Source of the DNA: Halotia branconii CENA392
GTDB lineage: Bacteria; Cyanobacteriota; Cyanobacteriia; Cyanobacteriales; Nostocaceae
Direction: 5' to 3'
Length of the DNA: 64,000 bases
Assembly (NCBI RefSeq): GCF_029953635.1
Contig: NZ_CP124543.1
Span: forward strand, 3,389,455-3,453,454
Of the stretch, positions 8,388 through 17,792 are shown piece after piece. The first letter of the stretch is position 1. Every line of letters begins with the position of its first letter. Both the position numbers and the translations under genes were made by a program. The notes below the pieces were generated by a model that worked only from the letters and a program-made list of their open reading frames with translations, had not been told where the DNA came from and made no database searches.

Positions 8388-10343
8388 CTAGCTAGTAATA
8401 GTACCGCTGAGTGGTGAACTAGCACTTGCATAGTCTTTCATTGGCATTCTGCCGGCAAGATATGCCAAGCGTCCGGCAACTGCTGCTAAATTCATCGCAT
8501 GAGCCATTGCTGCGGGATTTTTGGCTAAAGCGATCGCACTATTAATCAATAAGGCATCTGCCCCCAATTCCATCGCCTGGGCGGCTTCTGATGGCGAACC
8601 AATCCCAGCATCTACTACCACTGGGATACCAGCATTTTCAATGATGATTTGGATATTAGCAGTTGTCTTCAATCCTTGTCCCGAACCAATGGGTGAAGCT
8701 AAAGGCATGACTGTGGCACAGCCGATATCTTCTAGACGTTTGGCTAACATCGGGTCAGCATTAATATAGGGCAATACCGCAAAACCTTCTTTAACTAATT
8801 GTTCTGCGGCTTGCAATGTCCCAATCGGATCAGGAAGTAAATATTTAGGATCGGGTATTACTTCTAGCTTGACAAAGTTGTTATCTTCCTGTCCTAATAA
8901 TTTCGCCATTTCTCGCCCCAAACGGGCTACACGAATTGCTTCTTCTGCGGTTTGACAACCGGCGGTATTCGGCAACATCCAAATTTTTGTCCAATCTAGG
9001 GCTTCGGCTAAACCCTCATGTCCCGGTGCTTTTGTTTGTACCCGCCGCACTGCCACGGTGACAATTTCGCAACCACTAGCAACAACACTTTGCTGCATTT
9101 CCTCAACGGTGCGGTATTTACCTGTTCCTGTCATCAGGCGCGATTGGAAAGTTTTACCAGCAATAATTAGTGGAGAATCTAAAGTGGAAAATTGAGATAT
9201 CGCAGAACGATGTCCGTTGGTGAAATTAGCAGAGTGGGTCAGCATGGAGGTAGATGATTGAGTGTGAAAGCGAGAATAGTGGAAATGAGATAATAAAGAA
9301 TCAGATTTTTGTTCCCAGATCAAATCAGCAATCAATGCTGCGGTGGCGGGTGCAAGCAAAATACCATTGCGGTGATGACCTGTGGCCAAAGTTAAATTTT
9401 GACAATGGCTAGTGCCAAGGATGGGTAATTCATCGGGGGTAGTGGGGCGAAATCCCCACCACAATTCTTGGATGGGATAATTTTGTAATTGGGGATATAA
9501 ACGGATGGCTTGTTGGAGTAAAGTTTGAATCCCTGCGGGGGTATTATTGGGGGTAAAGCCAACATCTTCACTAGTTGCGCCAATGATGATGCGATCGCGT
9601 CTGGGTACGATATAAACATCCTCTCCAAACAAAACCCGCTTTAAAGGCAATTCTGGTACAAATTCCGGCACTCGCACACTCAACATTTGCCCTTTTCGAG
9701 GTTGCACGGGTAGCGGTAATAATTCATTTGACCAAGCACCTGTGGCTAATACATAATGACCAGCATGAATTACTCCAGCGCTGGTTTGTACACCGATGAC
9801 TTGTTTTTGTTGTTGTATAAATGCTTCTACTGTAATGCCATCTTTAAGTTCAACACCCAGAGATTCAGCCGCAGTCCCAAGTACATTTGCTAAGGCGCGG
9901 TTATCAACTTGGGCATCTTCTGGATACCACCAGCCACCAATTATTTCTTTTCCTAATCCTGGTTGATATTGATGAATTGCAGTTTGATCTAACCAGTAAG
10001 CAGGGGATTCACGCGAGGATGGCAGCAAAGAACCATTATTATTTTTCTGTTCATAAATGGGTGTTAAGCTGCCGCAAGACCAGTAATTAGTATTTAAACT
10101 GGTCAATTCTTCTAGTTTGCGCGTCCACTCTGGATATAATGAACGCGATCGCCTACACAAACAACCCATTGCGTCATCTGGAATTTGTTCCGCATCTGGT
10201 GCTAACATCCCAGCAGCAGCATGAGTGGCAGCAGCTTGAAAATCACGGCAAAGCACGGTGACGTTTGCCCCGCGCAATTTAAGTTCAACGGCGATCGCCA
10301 AGCCAATAACGCCGCCACCAATAATTAAAATGTCACTAGTCAT
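8388..10343 (-). CDS. thiO-thiG: Bifunctional glycine oxidase ThiO / thiazole synthase ThiG
   Basis: Fusion of two thiamin-thiazole enzymes in 651 residues. Residues 1 to about 355 are an FAD-dependent D-amino-acid-oxidase-like glycine oxidase: Rossmann [17 protein letters not shown] at the start, GATSEDVGF, and the C-terminal [13 protein letters not shown] flavin motif. It makes dehydroglycine. After a linker (about 355-390), residues about 390-651 are Thi[29 protein letters not shown] with the Schiff-base Lys, and [15 protein letters not shown]. ThiG joins dehydroglycine, ThiS thiocarboxylate and deoxyxylulose phosphate. The fusion is known in Nostoc relatives. I see no TPP riboswitch core upstream. 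ThiS is not in the window. Confidence 0.95.
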   Translation of the reverse strand: MTSDILIIGGGVIGLAIAVELKLRGANVTVLCRDFQAAATHAAAGMLAPDAEQIPDDAMGCLCRRSRSLYPEWTRKLEELTSLNTNYWSCGSLTPIYEQKNNNGSLLPSSRESPAYWLDQTAIHQYQPGLGKEIIGGWWYPEDAQVDNRALANVLGTAAESLGVELKDGITVEAFIQQQKQVIGVQTSAGVIHAGHYVLATGAWSNELLPLPVQPRKGQMLSVRVPEFVPELPLKRVLFGEDVYIVPRRDRIIIGATSEDVGFTPNNTPAGIQTLLQQAIRLYPQLQNYPIQELWWGFRPTTPDELPILGTSHCQNLTLATGHHRNGILLAPATAALIADLIWEQKSDSLLSHFHYSRFHTQSSTSMLTHSANFTNGHRSAISQFSTLDSPLIIAGKTFQSRLMTGTGKYRTVEEMQQSVVASGCEIVTVAVRRVQTKAPGHEGLAEALDWTKIWMLPNTAGCQTAEEAIRVARLGREMAKLLGQEDNNFVKLEVIPDPKYLLPDPIGTLQAAEQLVKEGFAVLPYINADPMLAKRLEDIGCATVMPLASPIGSGQGLKTTANIQIIIENAGIPVVVDAGIGSPSEAAQAMELGADALLINSAIALAKNPAAMAHAMNLAAVAGRLAYLAGRMPMKDYASASSPLSGTITS

Positions 10344-10438
10344 TAGTCATGAGTCTTTGATAGTTAGACACTTCTTATTAGTACATAACTAATAACTCAT
10401 AGCTCATAACTGATAACTAAATAACTCGTAACTAACCC

Positions 10439-10852
10439 CTACCACAAAGCCCGAATCGGTTGATTGCCCTGATTATTATCACTTGATGACGTGTCTGTTG
10501 TAGTGTCAGAAGATGGAAAGGAATCGCTAGGAGAGTTATTTTGAGCAACACTAGTCGTACTTTCAGTAGAACTGCCATTGTTTTCCGCAGTGCTATTTGT
10601 ATCTTCATTAGAGTTGAAATTCTCCTGGGCAACACCACTCCTACCTTCAGTTGCGGTATTATTACCCCTATTCGTATTGGGAGCAGAGCTATTAACATTA
10701 ATATTAGCTGGGAGAACTTGTGATTTTCTGCCGCTGGGAGTATTGTTACTAGCGGTTCGTTGCTCTCCCATCGGAAAGTTAATGCCTAGTAATGTACCTA
10801 GCAAAATAGCCAAGCCTCCAGCCATCAGAATTAGCGGTGTCCATCTACCCAT
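10439..10852 (-). CDS. Membrane-anchored low-complexity Ser/Asn/Thr-rich protein
   Basis: A 137-residue protein with one N-terminal transmembrane segment (residues about 5-25, PLILMAGGLAILLGTLLG) followed by about 105 residues dominated by Ser, Asn, Thr and Gln with no hydrophobic core. The tail is expected to be disordered and extracytoplasmic or lumenal. It lies 36 bases downstream of the ferredoxin gene on the same strand, so co-transcription is possible. It matches no family I can name. The composition makes frame choice less certain than usual, but the anchor and regular codon use support a real gene. Confidence 0.6.
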   Translation of the reverse strand: MGRWTPLILMAGGLAILLGTLLGINFPMGEQRTASNNTPSGRKSQVLPANINVNSSAPNTNRGNNTATEGRSGVAQENFNSNEDTNSTAENNGSSTESTTSVAQNNSPSDSFPSSDTTTDTSSSDNNQGNQPIRALW

Positions 10853-10888
10853 ATTATTTGTCTCCTTTGTAACCTAACCTTCTGGTTT

Positions 10889-11212
10889 TTATCCTAACTG
10901 AGAACCTTGACCCCAAAATCCGTCAAATTTTGTCACTGTCACATCGCCCATAACCTGAGTTTGACAGGCTAAACGCAGGTCTCTTGTAGGAGAATGGGGA
11001 GGAAGCGAACGTCGCACTTTGTCACGCCAATTCGCCGCAGAGACTTCACCGTCTACCTTGACCGCACAAGTACCACAGCTGCCAATTCCTCGACAGTTTA
11101 TTACTTTAGCACCGCCATTGTAGAGGTCAATACCATTTTGCAGCAAAATTTGGCGTAAATTAGCTCCGCGAACGCACTCAATAGTTTTTTCTTGAGTTAT
11201 TATCTTGGGCAT
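10889..11212 (-). CDS. 2Fe-2S plant-type ferredoxin-like protein
   Basis: Small electron carrier of about 107 residues (MPKIITQEKTIECVRG...). Cluster cysteines are seen in CRGIGSCGTCAVKVDG and later in RLACQTQVMGDVTV, the C-x4-5-C-x2-C...C pattern of the plant-type [2Fe-2S] fold. The first loop (RGIGSCGTC rather than RAGSCSTC) puts it with the adrenodoxin/FdxE-like divergent ferredoxins rather than PetF. A longer start at 11257 exists, but would overlap the divergent citramalate synthase; the ATG at 11210-11212 gives the conserved beginning. The redox partner is unknown. Confidence 0.85.
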   Translation of the reverse strand: MPKIITQEKTIECVRGANLRQILLQNGIDLYNGGAKVINCRGIGSCGTCAVKVDGEVSAANWRDKVRRSLPPHSPTRDLRLACQTQVMGDVTVTKFDGFWGQGSQLG

Positions 11213-11290
11213 TTTTCTTAAATTGCCAAACTGGCTTGTTGTATCATCTTGGCACATTGCCTTAAAAGTTGTCTCGAAAGTCCCTGTCTT

Positions 11291-12931
11291 ATGACCACAA
11301 AACCCTCACCTCAAATTTGGCTCTATGACACCACATTACGGGATGGCACTCAACGCGAAGGGTTATCAGTTTCTATAGAAGATAAGTTACGCATTGCCAA
11401 AAGACTCGATCAATTGGGAGTTCCTTTTATTGAAGGTGGTTGGCCGGGTGCTAATCCTAAGGATGTTCAGTTTTTCTGGCAATTGCAAGAAGATCCGCTT
11501 AAACAATCAGAAATTGTGGCATTTTGTTCAACTCGACGACCCAACACTACTGCTGCTGCCGAACCGATGCTACAAGCAATCTTGACTGCGGGTACGCGTT
11601 GGGTGACAATTTTTGGCAAATCTTGGGATTTACACGTCACAGCAAGTCTTAAGACGAGTTTAGAAGAAAACTTGGCTATGATCCGCGATACTGTCGAGTA
11701 TTTCTGCTCGCAAGGGCGGCGCGTGATCTATGATGCAGAACACTGGTTTGATGGCTATAAGCACAATCTTGATTATGCTTTACAGACATTAGAAGCTGCG
11801 ATCGCAGGTGGTGCTGAATGGCTAGTACTTTGTGATACAAATGGCGGTACATTGCCCCAGGAGGTCAGCCAATCTGTTCAAGCAGTCAATAGTCATTTAT
11901 CACTTGTTGTTGGTCAAGAATCAATGACAATTCCCCAAATCGGCATCCATACTCATAATGATTCGGATATGGCCGTAGCCAATGCCTTAGCTGCCGTGAT
12001 GGCAGGGGCAAGAATGGTACAAGGTACAATTAACGGTTATGGTGAACGTTGTGGTAATGCTAACCTTTGTTCGTTAATACCTAATTTACAACTGAAGCTA
12101 GGTTACAGTTGTATCGGAGAACACCAGCTAAATCAACTTACAGAAGTTAGTCGCTTTGTCAGTGAAGTAGTAAATCTTGCCCCTGATGAACACGCACCCT
12201 TTGTAGGACGTTCGGCTTTTGCCCATAAAGGTGGTATTCATGTTTCCGCAGTAGAACGTAATCCCCTGACTTACGAACACATTCAACCAGAACAAGTCGG
12301 TAATCATCGCCGCATCGTCATTTCCGAACAATCGGGACTCAGCAATGTTTTAGCGAAAGCCCGTACTTTTGGGATTGAGTTGGATAAACAAACCCCAGAA
12401 GCCCGACAAATTCTCCAACGCCTCAAAGATTTAGAAAGTCAAGGATATCAATTTGAAGCAGCAGAGGCTAGTTTTGCCCTATTGATGTATGAAGCTTTAG
12501 GCGGCCGTCAGCAGTTCTTTGAAATCAAAGGTTTTCAAGTTCACTGTGACTTGGTTGAGGGCAAAGAAACTAACAATGCTTTAGCTACAGTCAAAGTAGC
12601 CGTCAGTGGCAAGAATATTTTGGAAGCAGCAGAAGGTAACGGCCCTGTTGCAGCATTGGATGCCGCCTTACGTAAGGCTTTGGTGAACTTTTATCCCCAA
12701 CTTGCCACTTTTGAATTAACAGACTACAAAGTGCGGATTATTGACGGACATACAGGCACAGCTGCGAAAACCCGCGTACTGGCAGAATCAGGTAATGGTT
12801 ATCAACGATGGACGACTGTAGGAGTTTCGACTAATATCCTGGCAGCTTCTTATCAAGCAGTAGTAGAGGGATTGGAATATGGTTTGTTGTTACATTCTCA
12901 AGCCGAAACTGCGTTGAAAGTTTCTAGTTGA
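11291..12931 (+). CDS. cimA: (R)-citramalate synthase
   Basis: Condenses pyruvate and acetyl-CoA to citramalate, the threonine-independent entry to isoleucine. Residues about 8-275 form the DRE-TIM barrel: LYDTTLRDGTQREGLSVS (metal-binding Asp and catalytic Arg), GIHTHNDSDMAVANALAA (metal His pair) and GTINGYGERCGNAN. A linker follows, then the LeuA-type regulatory dimer domain at about 405-540. The family CimA/TIGR00977 is preferred over LeuA because of IEGGWPGANPKD and the long linker. Start ATG 11291 is chosen over 11249 because MTTKPSPQIWLYDTT is the usual beginning and because it clears the divergent ferredoxin. An IS1380 element begins 6 bases after the stop. Confidence 0.9.
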   Translation: MTTKPSPQIWLYDTTLRDGTQREGLSVSIEDKLRIAKRLDQLGVPFIEGGWPGANPKDVQFFWQLQEDPLKQSEIVAFCSTRRPNTTAAAEPMLQAILTAGTRWVTIFGKSWDLHVTASLKTSLEENLAMIRDTVEYFCSQGRRVIYDAEHWFDGYKHNLDYALQTLEAAIAGGAEWLVLCDTNGGTLPQEVSQSVQAVNSHLSLVVGQESMTIPQIGIHTHNDSDMAVANALAAVMAGARMVQGTINGYGERCGNANLCSLIPNLQLKLGYSCIGEHQLNQLTEVSRFVSEVVNLAPDEHAPFVGRSAFAHKGGIHVSAVERNPLTYEHIQPEQVGNHRRIVISEQSGLSNVLAKARTFGIELDKQTPEARQILQRLKDLESQGYQFEAAEASFALLMYEALGGRQQFFEIKGFQVHCDLVEGKETNNALATVKVAVSGKNILEAAEGNGPVAALDAALRKALVNFYPQLATFELTDYKVRIIDGHTGTAAKTRVLAESGNGYQRWTTVGVSTNILAASYQAVVEGLEYGLLLHSQAETALKVSS

Positions 12932-12936
12932 TTAAA

Positions 12937-14782
12937 CCCGGATTTCTCACAAGTAGTGAAAAATCAATTTACATGACCTGATGTGAGGCATTTTTTTGAT
13001 ACATCATCAATCAAAATTTAGGTGTAGAGATAAATTAAGTATAAAACCGCATTTATAAAGGTAAAATAATCACTATTTTTTTATGGGGAGTAAAATTAAA
13101 ATGCTCTGCTCATAAAATTAAGCATGACAAAACAAGACTTGAATCTTGAATCAACCTAAGCCCAAAGTATAACTGATTAGAAATAAGTCAAAGGCAATTT
13201 AACTTAAAATTAAGCAGTATTAGTCAGCATTCTTAAACGTCTATGAGCAGTAGCAAAGATATTTTTGTATGGGCAAGAACTAGTAATTGCAATTAAAATA
13301 CAGCGTGTATTTACAGTAATTAAAGCTCCTAACTTCAATAACTTGGTACGAATAGTTCCAACAGTAGCATTTTGTAATTCAGTTTTAGTTAAACATTTTT
13401 GGCGCAAAGCATTCATCAAAACGTAAGCTAAAGAAGAAAACCATAAACGTAATTGGTTCCCTGGAAATGTGTGGGTGCTTGTTCTATCACTAAAAAGTTC
13501 TAGTTGTTGTTCTTTAAAACGATTTTCCATCTCCCCTCGCTGACAATATTTTTGTTTATATAGTTGACTAGGTGGTACTTTATTGGTAGCAAGAGTTGTT
13601 ACAACAAAACGAATATTAGTCCCCTTTGCTCCATATTCAACCTTACAAACAACACGACGACTACGACTCCAAGATTCACGAGTTTGATAGTCTAATGACT
13701 TATACCAAATTGAGTTATCAATCAAGTCACAAGCAAGCCTTGGAAGCTGTTCATCTGGTTTAAATACTGTTTCCAAAAACGAAACTGCTGTTGATAATTT
13801 CTGCTCAAACTCAAGTGAGGCTCTACTTTGAATCGTCGTAGTCATCCCAATTAAACGACTATTTTGCGCTAATCCAAAAACATAATCTAAACCGGGCTGT
13901 GATTCACACCACGTCATAATATCGTCCCTAGAATAGGCACTATCTCCACGTACTAGAATCTCAACATTCTTCCATTGTTGACGTATTTGTTTAATGACTC
14001 TTTGTAATTCTGATAACGCCCCAAATGCTGGGTCTACATTAGAAGGGCGCAGTTTGGCTGCTAATAGATGTTTTCCACAAAATATATAAAGTGGAGCATA
14101 GCAGTATCCTCCATAATAAGTGTTGAAGAAAACTTGCTCCTGCGAACCGTGTACTAAATCATCGGTTACATCTAGATCCAAAATAATTTGCCTTGGTTCT
14201 TTGGCGTGAGATTCTAGAAATATTTTGACAAATAAGCTTTCAATTTCTGATGGACAATGCCCAATTTTATGGTAACGGCTGTCTGCTCCTTGTTCCACAT
14301 CTTCTGGACAATGTTCCAGCCGATTTAATGTACTTTTTCCTGCCAATATTGTTGGTTCATCCTCTATTCCCATTGTTTTTAACACTGCTAGAGCAAACAT
14401 CGGGTCTTGACGTAATTCCTCGTGGTCATTTAAGTCTTCATATCCCATGACCAACCCGTATATACGTTGTTTAATTAAACTCTCTATTGAATGGTCAACT
14501 CGATTTGGTTGACGGTAATCTTGGAAACACTGTGCAAATTTTGATGTGATTTCTAATTTTCTGTCTATTTCCGCAATTAAGCTTAATCCTGCATCCGATG
14601 TTACCGTCCCACCCTGAAAATTAACTACAATCGGGTGTGATTTTTCCCCGGAGAATTTGAATTGTTTTGGTGTACGATCTGTGAAAGTCGGGGTCATGCT
14701 TTATAACTGCTGAAATGCTTATCCTATATACATTTTCGCAGTTTTTGACCCCCTTTTTTTATCTCTTTGTGAGAAATTCGGG
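12937..14782 (-). mobile_element. Complete IS1380-family insertion sequence with 5-bp target duplication
   Basis: Terminal inverted repeats CCCGGATTTCTCACAA (12937-12952) and its complement (14767-14782, one mismatch) bound 1846 bp holding one full transposase gene. TTAAA stands on both sides (12932-12936 and 14783-14787), the expected 4-5 bp target duplication. The intact ends, duplication and open transposase suggest a fairly recent and possibly active insertion. It landed directly behind the cimA stop codon without damaging the coding region. Confidence 0.88.
13210..14697 (-). CDS. IS1380-family DDE transposase
   Basis: Transposase of 495 residues inside the element at 12937-14782. It shows the family's N-terminal phrase GGTVTSDAGLSLIAEIDRKL, RQPNRVDHS, the first acidic block IILDLDVTDDLVHG (about residue 170, catalytic Asp), ILVRGDSAYSRDDIM (second Asp, about 250), and the C-terminal region RGEMENRFKEQQLELFSDR carrying the catalytic Glu. 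The length is normal for the family and the frame is uninterrupted. It reads toward cimA, so the two genes converge. Confidence 0.93.
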   Translation of the reverse strand: MTPTFTDRTPKQFKFSGEKSHPIVVNFQGGTVTSDAGLSLIAEIDRKLEITSKFAQCFQDYRQPNRVDHSIESLIKQRIYGLVMGYEDLNDHEELRQDPMFALAVLKTMGIEDEPTILAGKSTLNRLEHCPEDVEQGADSRYHKIGHCPSEIESLFVKIFLESHAKEPRQIILDLDVTDDLVHGSQEQVFFNTYYGGYCYAPLYIFCGKHLLAAKLRPSNVDPAFGALSELQRVIKQIRQQWKNVEILVRGDSAYSRDDIMTWCESQPGLDYVFGLAQNSRLIGMTTTIQSRASLEFEQKLSTAVSFLETVFKPDEQLPRLACDLIDNSIWYKSLDYQTRESWSRSRRVVCKVEYGAKGTNIRFVVTTLATNKVPPSQLYKQKYCQRGEMENRFKEQQLELFSDRTSTHTFPGNQLRLWFSSLAYVLMNALRQKCLTKTELQNATVGTIRTKLLKLGALITVNTRCILIAITSSCPYKNIFATAHRRLRMLTNTA

Positions 14783-15021
14783 TTAAAGAGTGCGGTGTCA
14801 GTTGTCAGTAGTCAGTTGTTAGTTGTCAACGATGCACTGAGCGTAGTCAAAGTGTTGTCAGTTGTCAGTTGTCAGTAGCAAAAACAACTGATTACTGACG
14901 CTAAATCTCACTTCTGTAAGGGGTGGTATGAACTTAATGCAGAAATGCAAAATTCCGCGATCGCCCCATTTAACCTACAATTTATGATAAAGGATGACCT
15001 TAATCTCAAAGCGCGATCGCT
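14783..15021. repeat. GTCAGTTGT-type repeats between the IS and the next gene
   Basis: Multiple imperfect copies of GTCAGTTGTCAGTAGTCAGT (14797-14880) interrupted by a CACTGAGCGTAGTCAAAGTG unit (14834-14853). A diverged copy of the hairpin seen at 5450-5475 lies at about 14903-14930. These repeats predate the IS, which sits directly to their left. No gene. Confidence 0.6.
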
Positions 15022-15297
15022 ATGGCTGATAAAGAACTTAAACAACTCATGGAGAGTAATGCTAAAACAGCTCAAGCTATATTAGATGAAATAGCTGATG
15101 CACGCCAAGAACGACAAGAACTCCGCGAAGGAATGATCCAACTCCAGAATGCAGTAACAAGATTAACCAATGTACAAGAAATAATAACCAATTTACTGGT
15201 TTCTTTGGATGGCGATCGCCCCACAATTCTCAAAAAACTCTCAGCCCTCGAAGATAAAGTTGATGAGCTATTGCAGCAACAGCCGAAGCATGAATAG
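15022..15297 (+). CDS. Small coiled-coil protein of unknown function
   Basis: A 91-residue, highly charged helical protein (MADKELKQLMESNAKTAQAI...). Heptad-like spacing of Leu, Ile and Val from about residue 5 to 55 and again at 70-88 predicts a coiled coil. There is no Cys, signal peptide or membrane helix. A HIP1 octamer directly precedes the ATG. It may be a regulator or accessory protein; nothing in the sequence names a function. The next gene runs convergently, so it is not clearly part of an operon. Confidence 0.65.
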   Translation: MADKELKQLMESNAKTAQAILDEIADARQERQELREGMIQLQNAVTRLTNVQEIITNLLVSLDGDRPTILKKLSALEDKVDELLQQQPKHE

Positions 15298-15379
15298 ATA
15301 TCTACATTGCTGCATCGATTTTGGCATCTGAATACACTTGAATAAGCAGCAAGTCGGGAGATATTGCCTCTCTTTGGGC

Positions 15380-15571
15380 TTATGGTAGTTGAGTAGAGTG
15401 ATTCTTAATAGACTTCCACCACTGACCCAAAGTACTAGATTCAGCTTGCTGGCGAAAGTATTCAACCTGTTCAACAGGAGAGAGGTTTTTAATCTCTAAA
15501 GAAATTTTATCTTGAGCTTGCTGTTTAAATTCAAGACAATCAAAACCTTTTTTAACTTTCGCCTGACTCAT
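15380..15571 (-). CDS. Small partner protein of the adjacent PIN-domain protein (possible antitoxin)
   Basis: A 63-residue protein beginning MSQAKVKKGFDCLEFKQQAQ and containing LSPVEQVEYFRQQAESS and GQWWKS. Short proteins with this pattern (FDC.EFK..AQ.KI...I..L...E...YFR) accompany PIN-domain genes in bacteria and are generally treated as antitoxin candidates. The ATG at 15569-15571 is favoured by AAGAGG about 9 bases upstream. It overlaps the end of the PIN gene by 20 bases, pointing to translational coupling. The toxin-first order is the reverse of classical vapBC. The antitoxin role is inference from neighbourhood. Confidence 0.65.
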   Translation of the reverse strand: MSQAKVKKGFDCLEFKQQAQDKISLEIKNLSPVEQVEYFRQQAESSTLGQWWKSIKNHSTQLP

Positions 15572-16025
15572 CAAATAAAACCTCTTTGGGTGAAACAATG
15601 GTTAAGATTCCGTAGCCATTAAGCAGATTAATTTGGTTGTATGCTCTCATTTTATCAAGTCGAACAATATGCTTAAAATTCCACGAAACAATAGCATCGG
15701 CTCTCGCTACCGTTGCAGCAGCAACATGAGCTGCATCGTTCAGGGATTTGGAGGTAACCACTCTTGCTTCTAAATAAGCATCTCGAAGCATTATGATTTC
15801 TTCAGTTAGCAGAACATTTTCAATGATTTCACTAGGAAGTGAGGGTAATATACTGCGAACATCTGCTGGAGCATTAATTAATTCAATAATGACTAAATCA
15901 CTTAGAAGCATGATTGCTTTTTTCTTTCGTAAAGCTTCTATTAGCCGTTGTGATTCTTCTGCAAATTCTACATCTAAACAACCGCCAATAACTGAGGTAT
16001 CTACATAAATTCGGAGAAGCTTCAT
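15552..16025 (-). CDS. PIN-domain protein (VapC-like ribonuclease candidate)
   Basis: A 157-residue protein of the PIN fold, single-strand RNases often acting as toxins. The acidic residues of the active site are visible in YVDTSVIGGCLD (residues 7-18), SDLVIIELINAP (42-53), LNDAAHVAAATVARADAIVSWN (about 95-116) and FKHIVRLDK. The length is slightly above that of typical VapC (about 135). It is followed immediately, with a 20-base overlap, by the small protein at 15380-15571. Whether it is a toxin or a stand-alone nuclease cannot be settled from sequence. Confidence 0.8.
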   Translation of the reverse strand: MKLLRIYVDTSVIGGCLDVEFAEESQRLIEALRKKKAIMLLSDLVIIELINAPADVRSILPSLPSEIIENVLLTEEIIMLRDAYLEARVVTSKSLNDAAHVAAATVARADAIVSWNFKHIVRLDKMRAYNQINLLNGYGILTIVSPKEVLFDESGES

Positions 16026-16243
16026 AGAAAATATAGTCTGATTGTTTCGGCTGCTTCTCTTGCCTCAAAATAAATATAGTCTAGAAAGGAGTTTATGACA
16101 CTTTAACATTTAATTTTATCATTAAGAGGGATAAGTTCATAAATTTAGTCATCTTGTTTACGCTTAACTATGCATAAGCAGCATTTATTTCCTTAAACAG
16201 TCGATAATGTAAATAAATGTGAATAATTCTGAGACAGGGCATT

Positions 16244-17431
16244 ATGCGCGTAATTTTAATGACCGGGAAAGGTGGCGTAGGAAAAACCTCCGTTGCGGCG
16301 GCTACTGGACTGCGTTGTGCAGAACTTGGCTATCGCACATTAGTTTTGAGTACAGACCCCGCCCACTCCTTGGCAGACAGTTTTGATTTAGAGATGGGAC
16401 ACGCACCTAAAGAGATTCGTCCCAATTTGTGGGGTGCAGAACTAGATGCGCTGCAAGAGTTAGAGGGAAATTGGGGTGCTGTAAAGCGCTATATTACTCA
16501 AGTTTTACAAGCTAGAGGTTTAGAAGGAGTTCAAGCAGAAGAGTTGGCAATTTTGCCAGGGATGGATGAGATTTTTGGCTTAGTCAGGATGAAACGCCAC
16601 TATGACGAAGGAGAGTTTGATGTCTTGATTATTGACTCCGCCCCTACTGGCACAGCATTACGTCTGCTAAGCTTACCAGAAGTTGGCGGCTGGTATATGC
16701 GCCGTTTTTACAAACCATTTCAAAACATCTCGGTAGCACTTCGACCACTGGTTGAACCTTTGTTTAGGCCAATTGCCGGTTTTTCTTTACCAGATAGAGA
16801 GGTAATGGATGCACCTTATGAGTTTTACGAACAAATTGAAGCTCTAGAAAAGGTGTTAACCGATAATACTCAAACTTCAGTGCGCTTGGTGACTAATCCA
16901 GAAAAGATGGTAATTAAAGAGTCTCTGCGCGCTCACGCTTATTTGAGTTTATATAATGTAGCAACAGATTTAGTAGTAGCTAATCGCATTATTCCTAGCG
17001 AAGTCAAAGATCCATTTTTCCAACGTTGGAAGGAAAATCAACAGCAATATCGCCAAGAAATCCACGATAACTTTCACCCTCTGCCTATAAAAGAAGTTCC
17101 GCTTTTTTCGGAAGAAATGTGTGGTTTAGCAGCCTTAGAACGGTTAAAAGAAACACTCTATCCAGATGAAGATCCAACCCAAGTTTATTACCAAGAAACG
17201 ACTATTAGAGTTGTGCAAGAACAGAACCAATATAGCTTGGAACTTTATTTACCTGGCATCCCTAAAGATCAGGTTACTCTAAATAAAACTGGTGATGAAT
17301 TAAACATCACTATTGGCAACCATCGCCGTAATTTGGTTTTACCCCAAGCATTAGCAGCACTACAACCCTCAGGTGCAAAAATGGAAGAAGATTATCTCAA
17401 AATCCGCTTTACTGATCATGTAAAAGTTTAG
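16244..17431 (+). CDS. ArsA/Get3-family ATPase with C-terminal Hsp20-like domain
   Basis: Cytosolic P-loop ATPase of 395 residues. Deviant Walker [10 protein letters not shown] at residues 8-16, switch [12 protein letters not shown] at 36-47, and [18 protein letters not shown] near 127-145 are those of the arsenite ATPase ArsA / tail-anchored-protein chaperone Get3. Only one nucleotide-binding half is present, as in Get3. Residues about 318-395 ([20 protein letters not shown]...EDYLKIRF) form an alpha-crystallin-like sandwich found on many cyanobacterial and plant chloroplast members. No arsR, arsB or arsC lies nearby, so arsenic resistance is not supported here; a chaperone or targeting role is more likely but unproven. 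A terminator follows. Confidence 0.88.
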   Translation: MRVILMTGKGGVGKTSVAAATGLRCAELGYRTLVLSTDPAHSLADSFDLEMGHAPKEIRPNLWGAELDALQELEGNWGAVKRYITQVLQARGLEGVQAEELAILPGMDEIFGLVRMKRHYDEGEFDVLIIDSAPTGTALRLLSLPEVGGWYMRRFYKPFQNISVALRPLVEPLFRPIAGFSLPDREVMDAPYEFYEQIEALEKVLTDNTQTSVRLVTNPEKMVIKESLRAHAYLSLYNVATDLVVANRIIPSEVKDPFFQRWKENQQQYRQEIHDNFHPLPIKEVPLFSEEMCGLAALERLKETLYPDEDPTQVYYQETTIRVVQEQNQYSLELYLPGIPKDQVTLNKTGDELNITIGNHRRNLVLPQALAALQPSGAKMEEDYLKIRFTDHVKV

Positions 17432-17792
17432 TTTTATTCCCAGGAAAACTAACAAATAACAATTCAAAAGTCATAATTCAAAAGAAATTATACTTTCTTT
17501 GATCAGGAAAGACGCAATGCATACGCGTCTTTCTTTTTGACTCTTTGGTTCCTATTGCTTGTAACACTTAACATGCTATATACTTAAGACAAAGTTTTAT
17601 GAATTACTTCACGCTGTCTTAGCTAGAAATTAGTTGTAGCTTTAAAACGCAAATTTTTAATAAAAAACATAATTTTTGGGAAAGATTTTGCCAGTAGTTT
17701 TACTGTGGACAAACGAGTTAATTAAATTTCAGAATGTTTTTAGATTTATGAAAATCTAATTTTATCTTTCTGAAATTTATTAATTAAAAACT
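17432..17792 (+). terminator. Terminator at 17507-17538 and AT-rich leader of the sensor kinase
   Basis: GAAAGACGC (17507-17515) pairs perfectly with GCGTCTTTC (17525-17533) around a 9-base loop and is followed by TTTTT, a textbook rho-independent terminator for the ATPase gene. From 17540 to 17792 the DNA is AT-rich leader of the kinase without another recognisable gene. Confidence 0.75.

Noticed and set aside
10344..10438. TPP riboswitch upstream of thiO-thiG
   Set aside because: This side is upstream of the gene, but it contains only TAACTAATAACT-like repeats and no CTGAGA/TPP core.
12937..14782. IS1380 disrupting citramalate synthase
   Set aside because: The insertion starts 6 bases after the intact stop codon; the gene is complete.
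16244..17431. Arsenic resistance operon
   Set aside because: No arsR, arsB, arsC or acr3 around; the Hsp20 tail points to the Get3-like branch.
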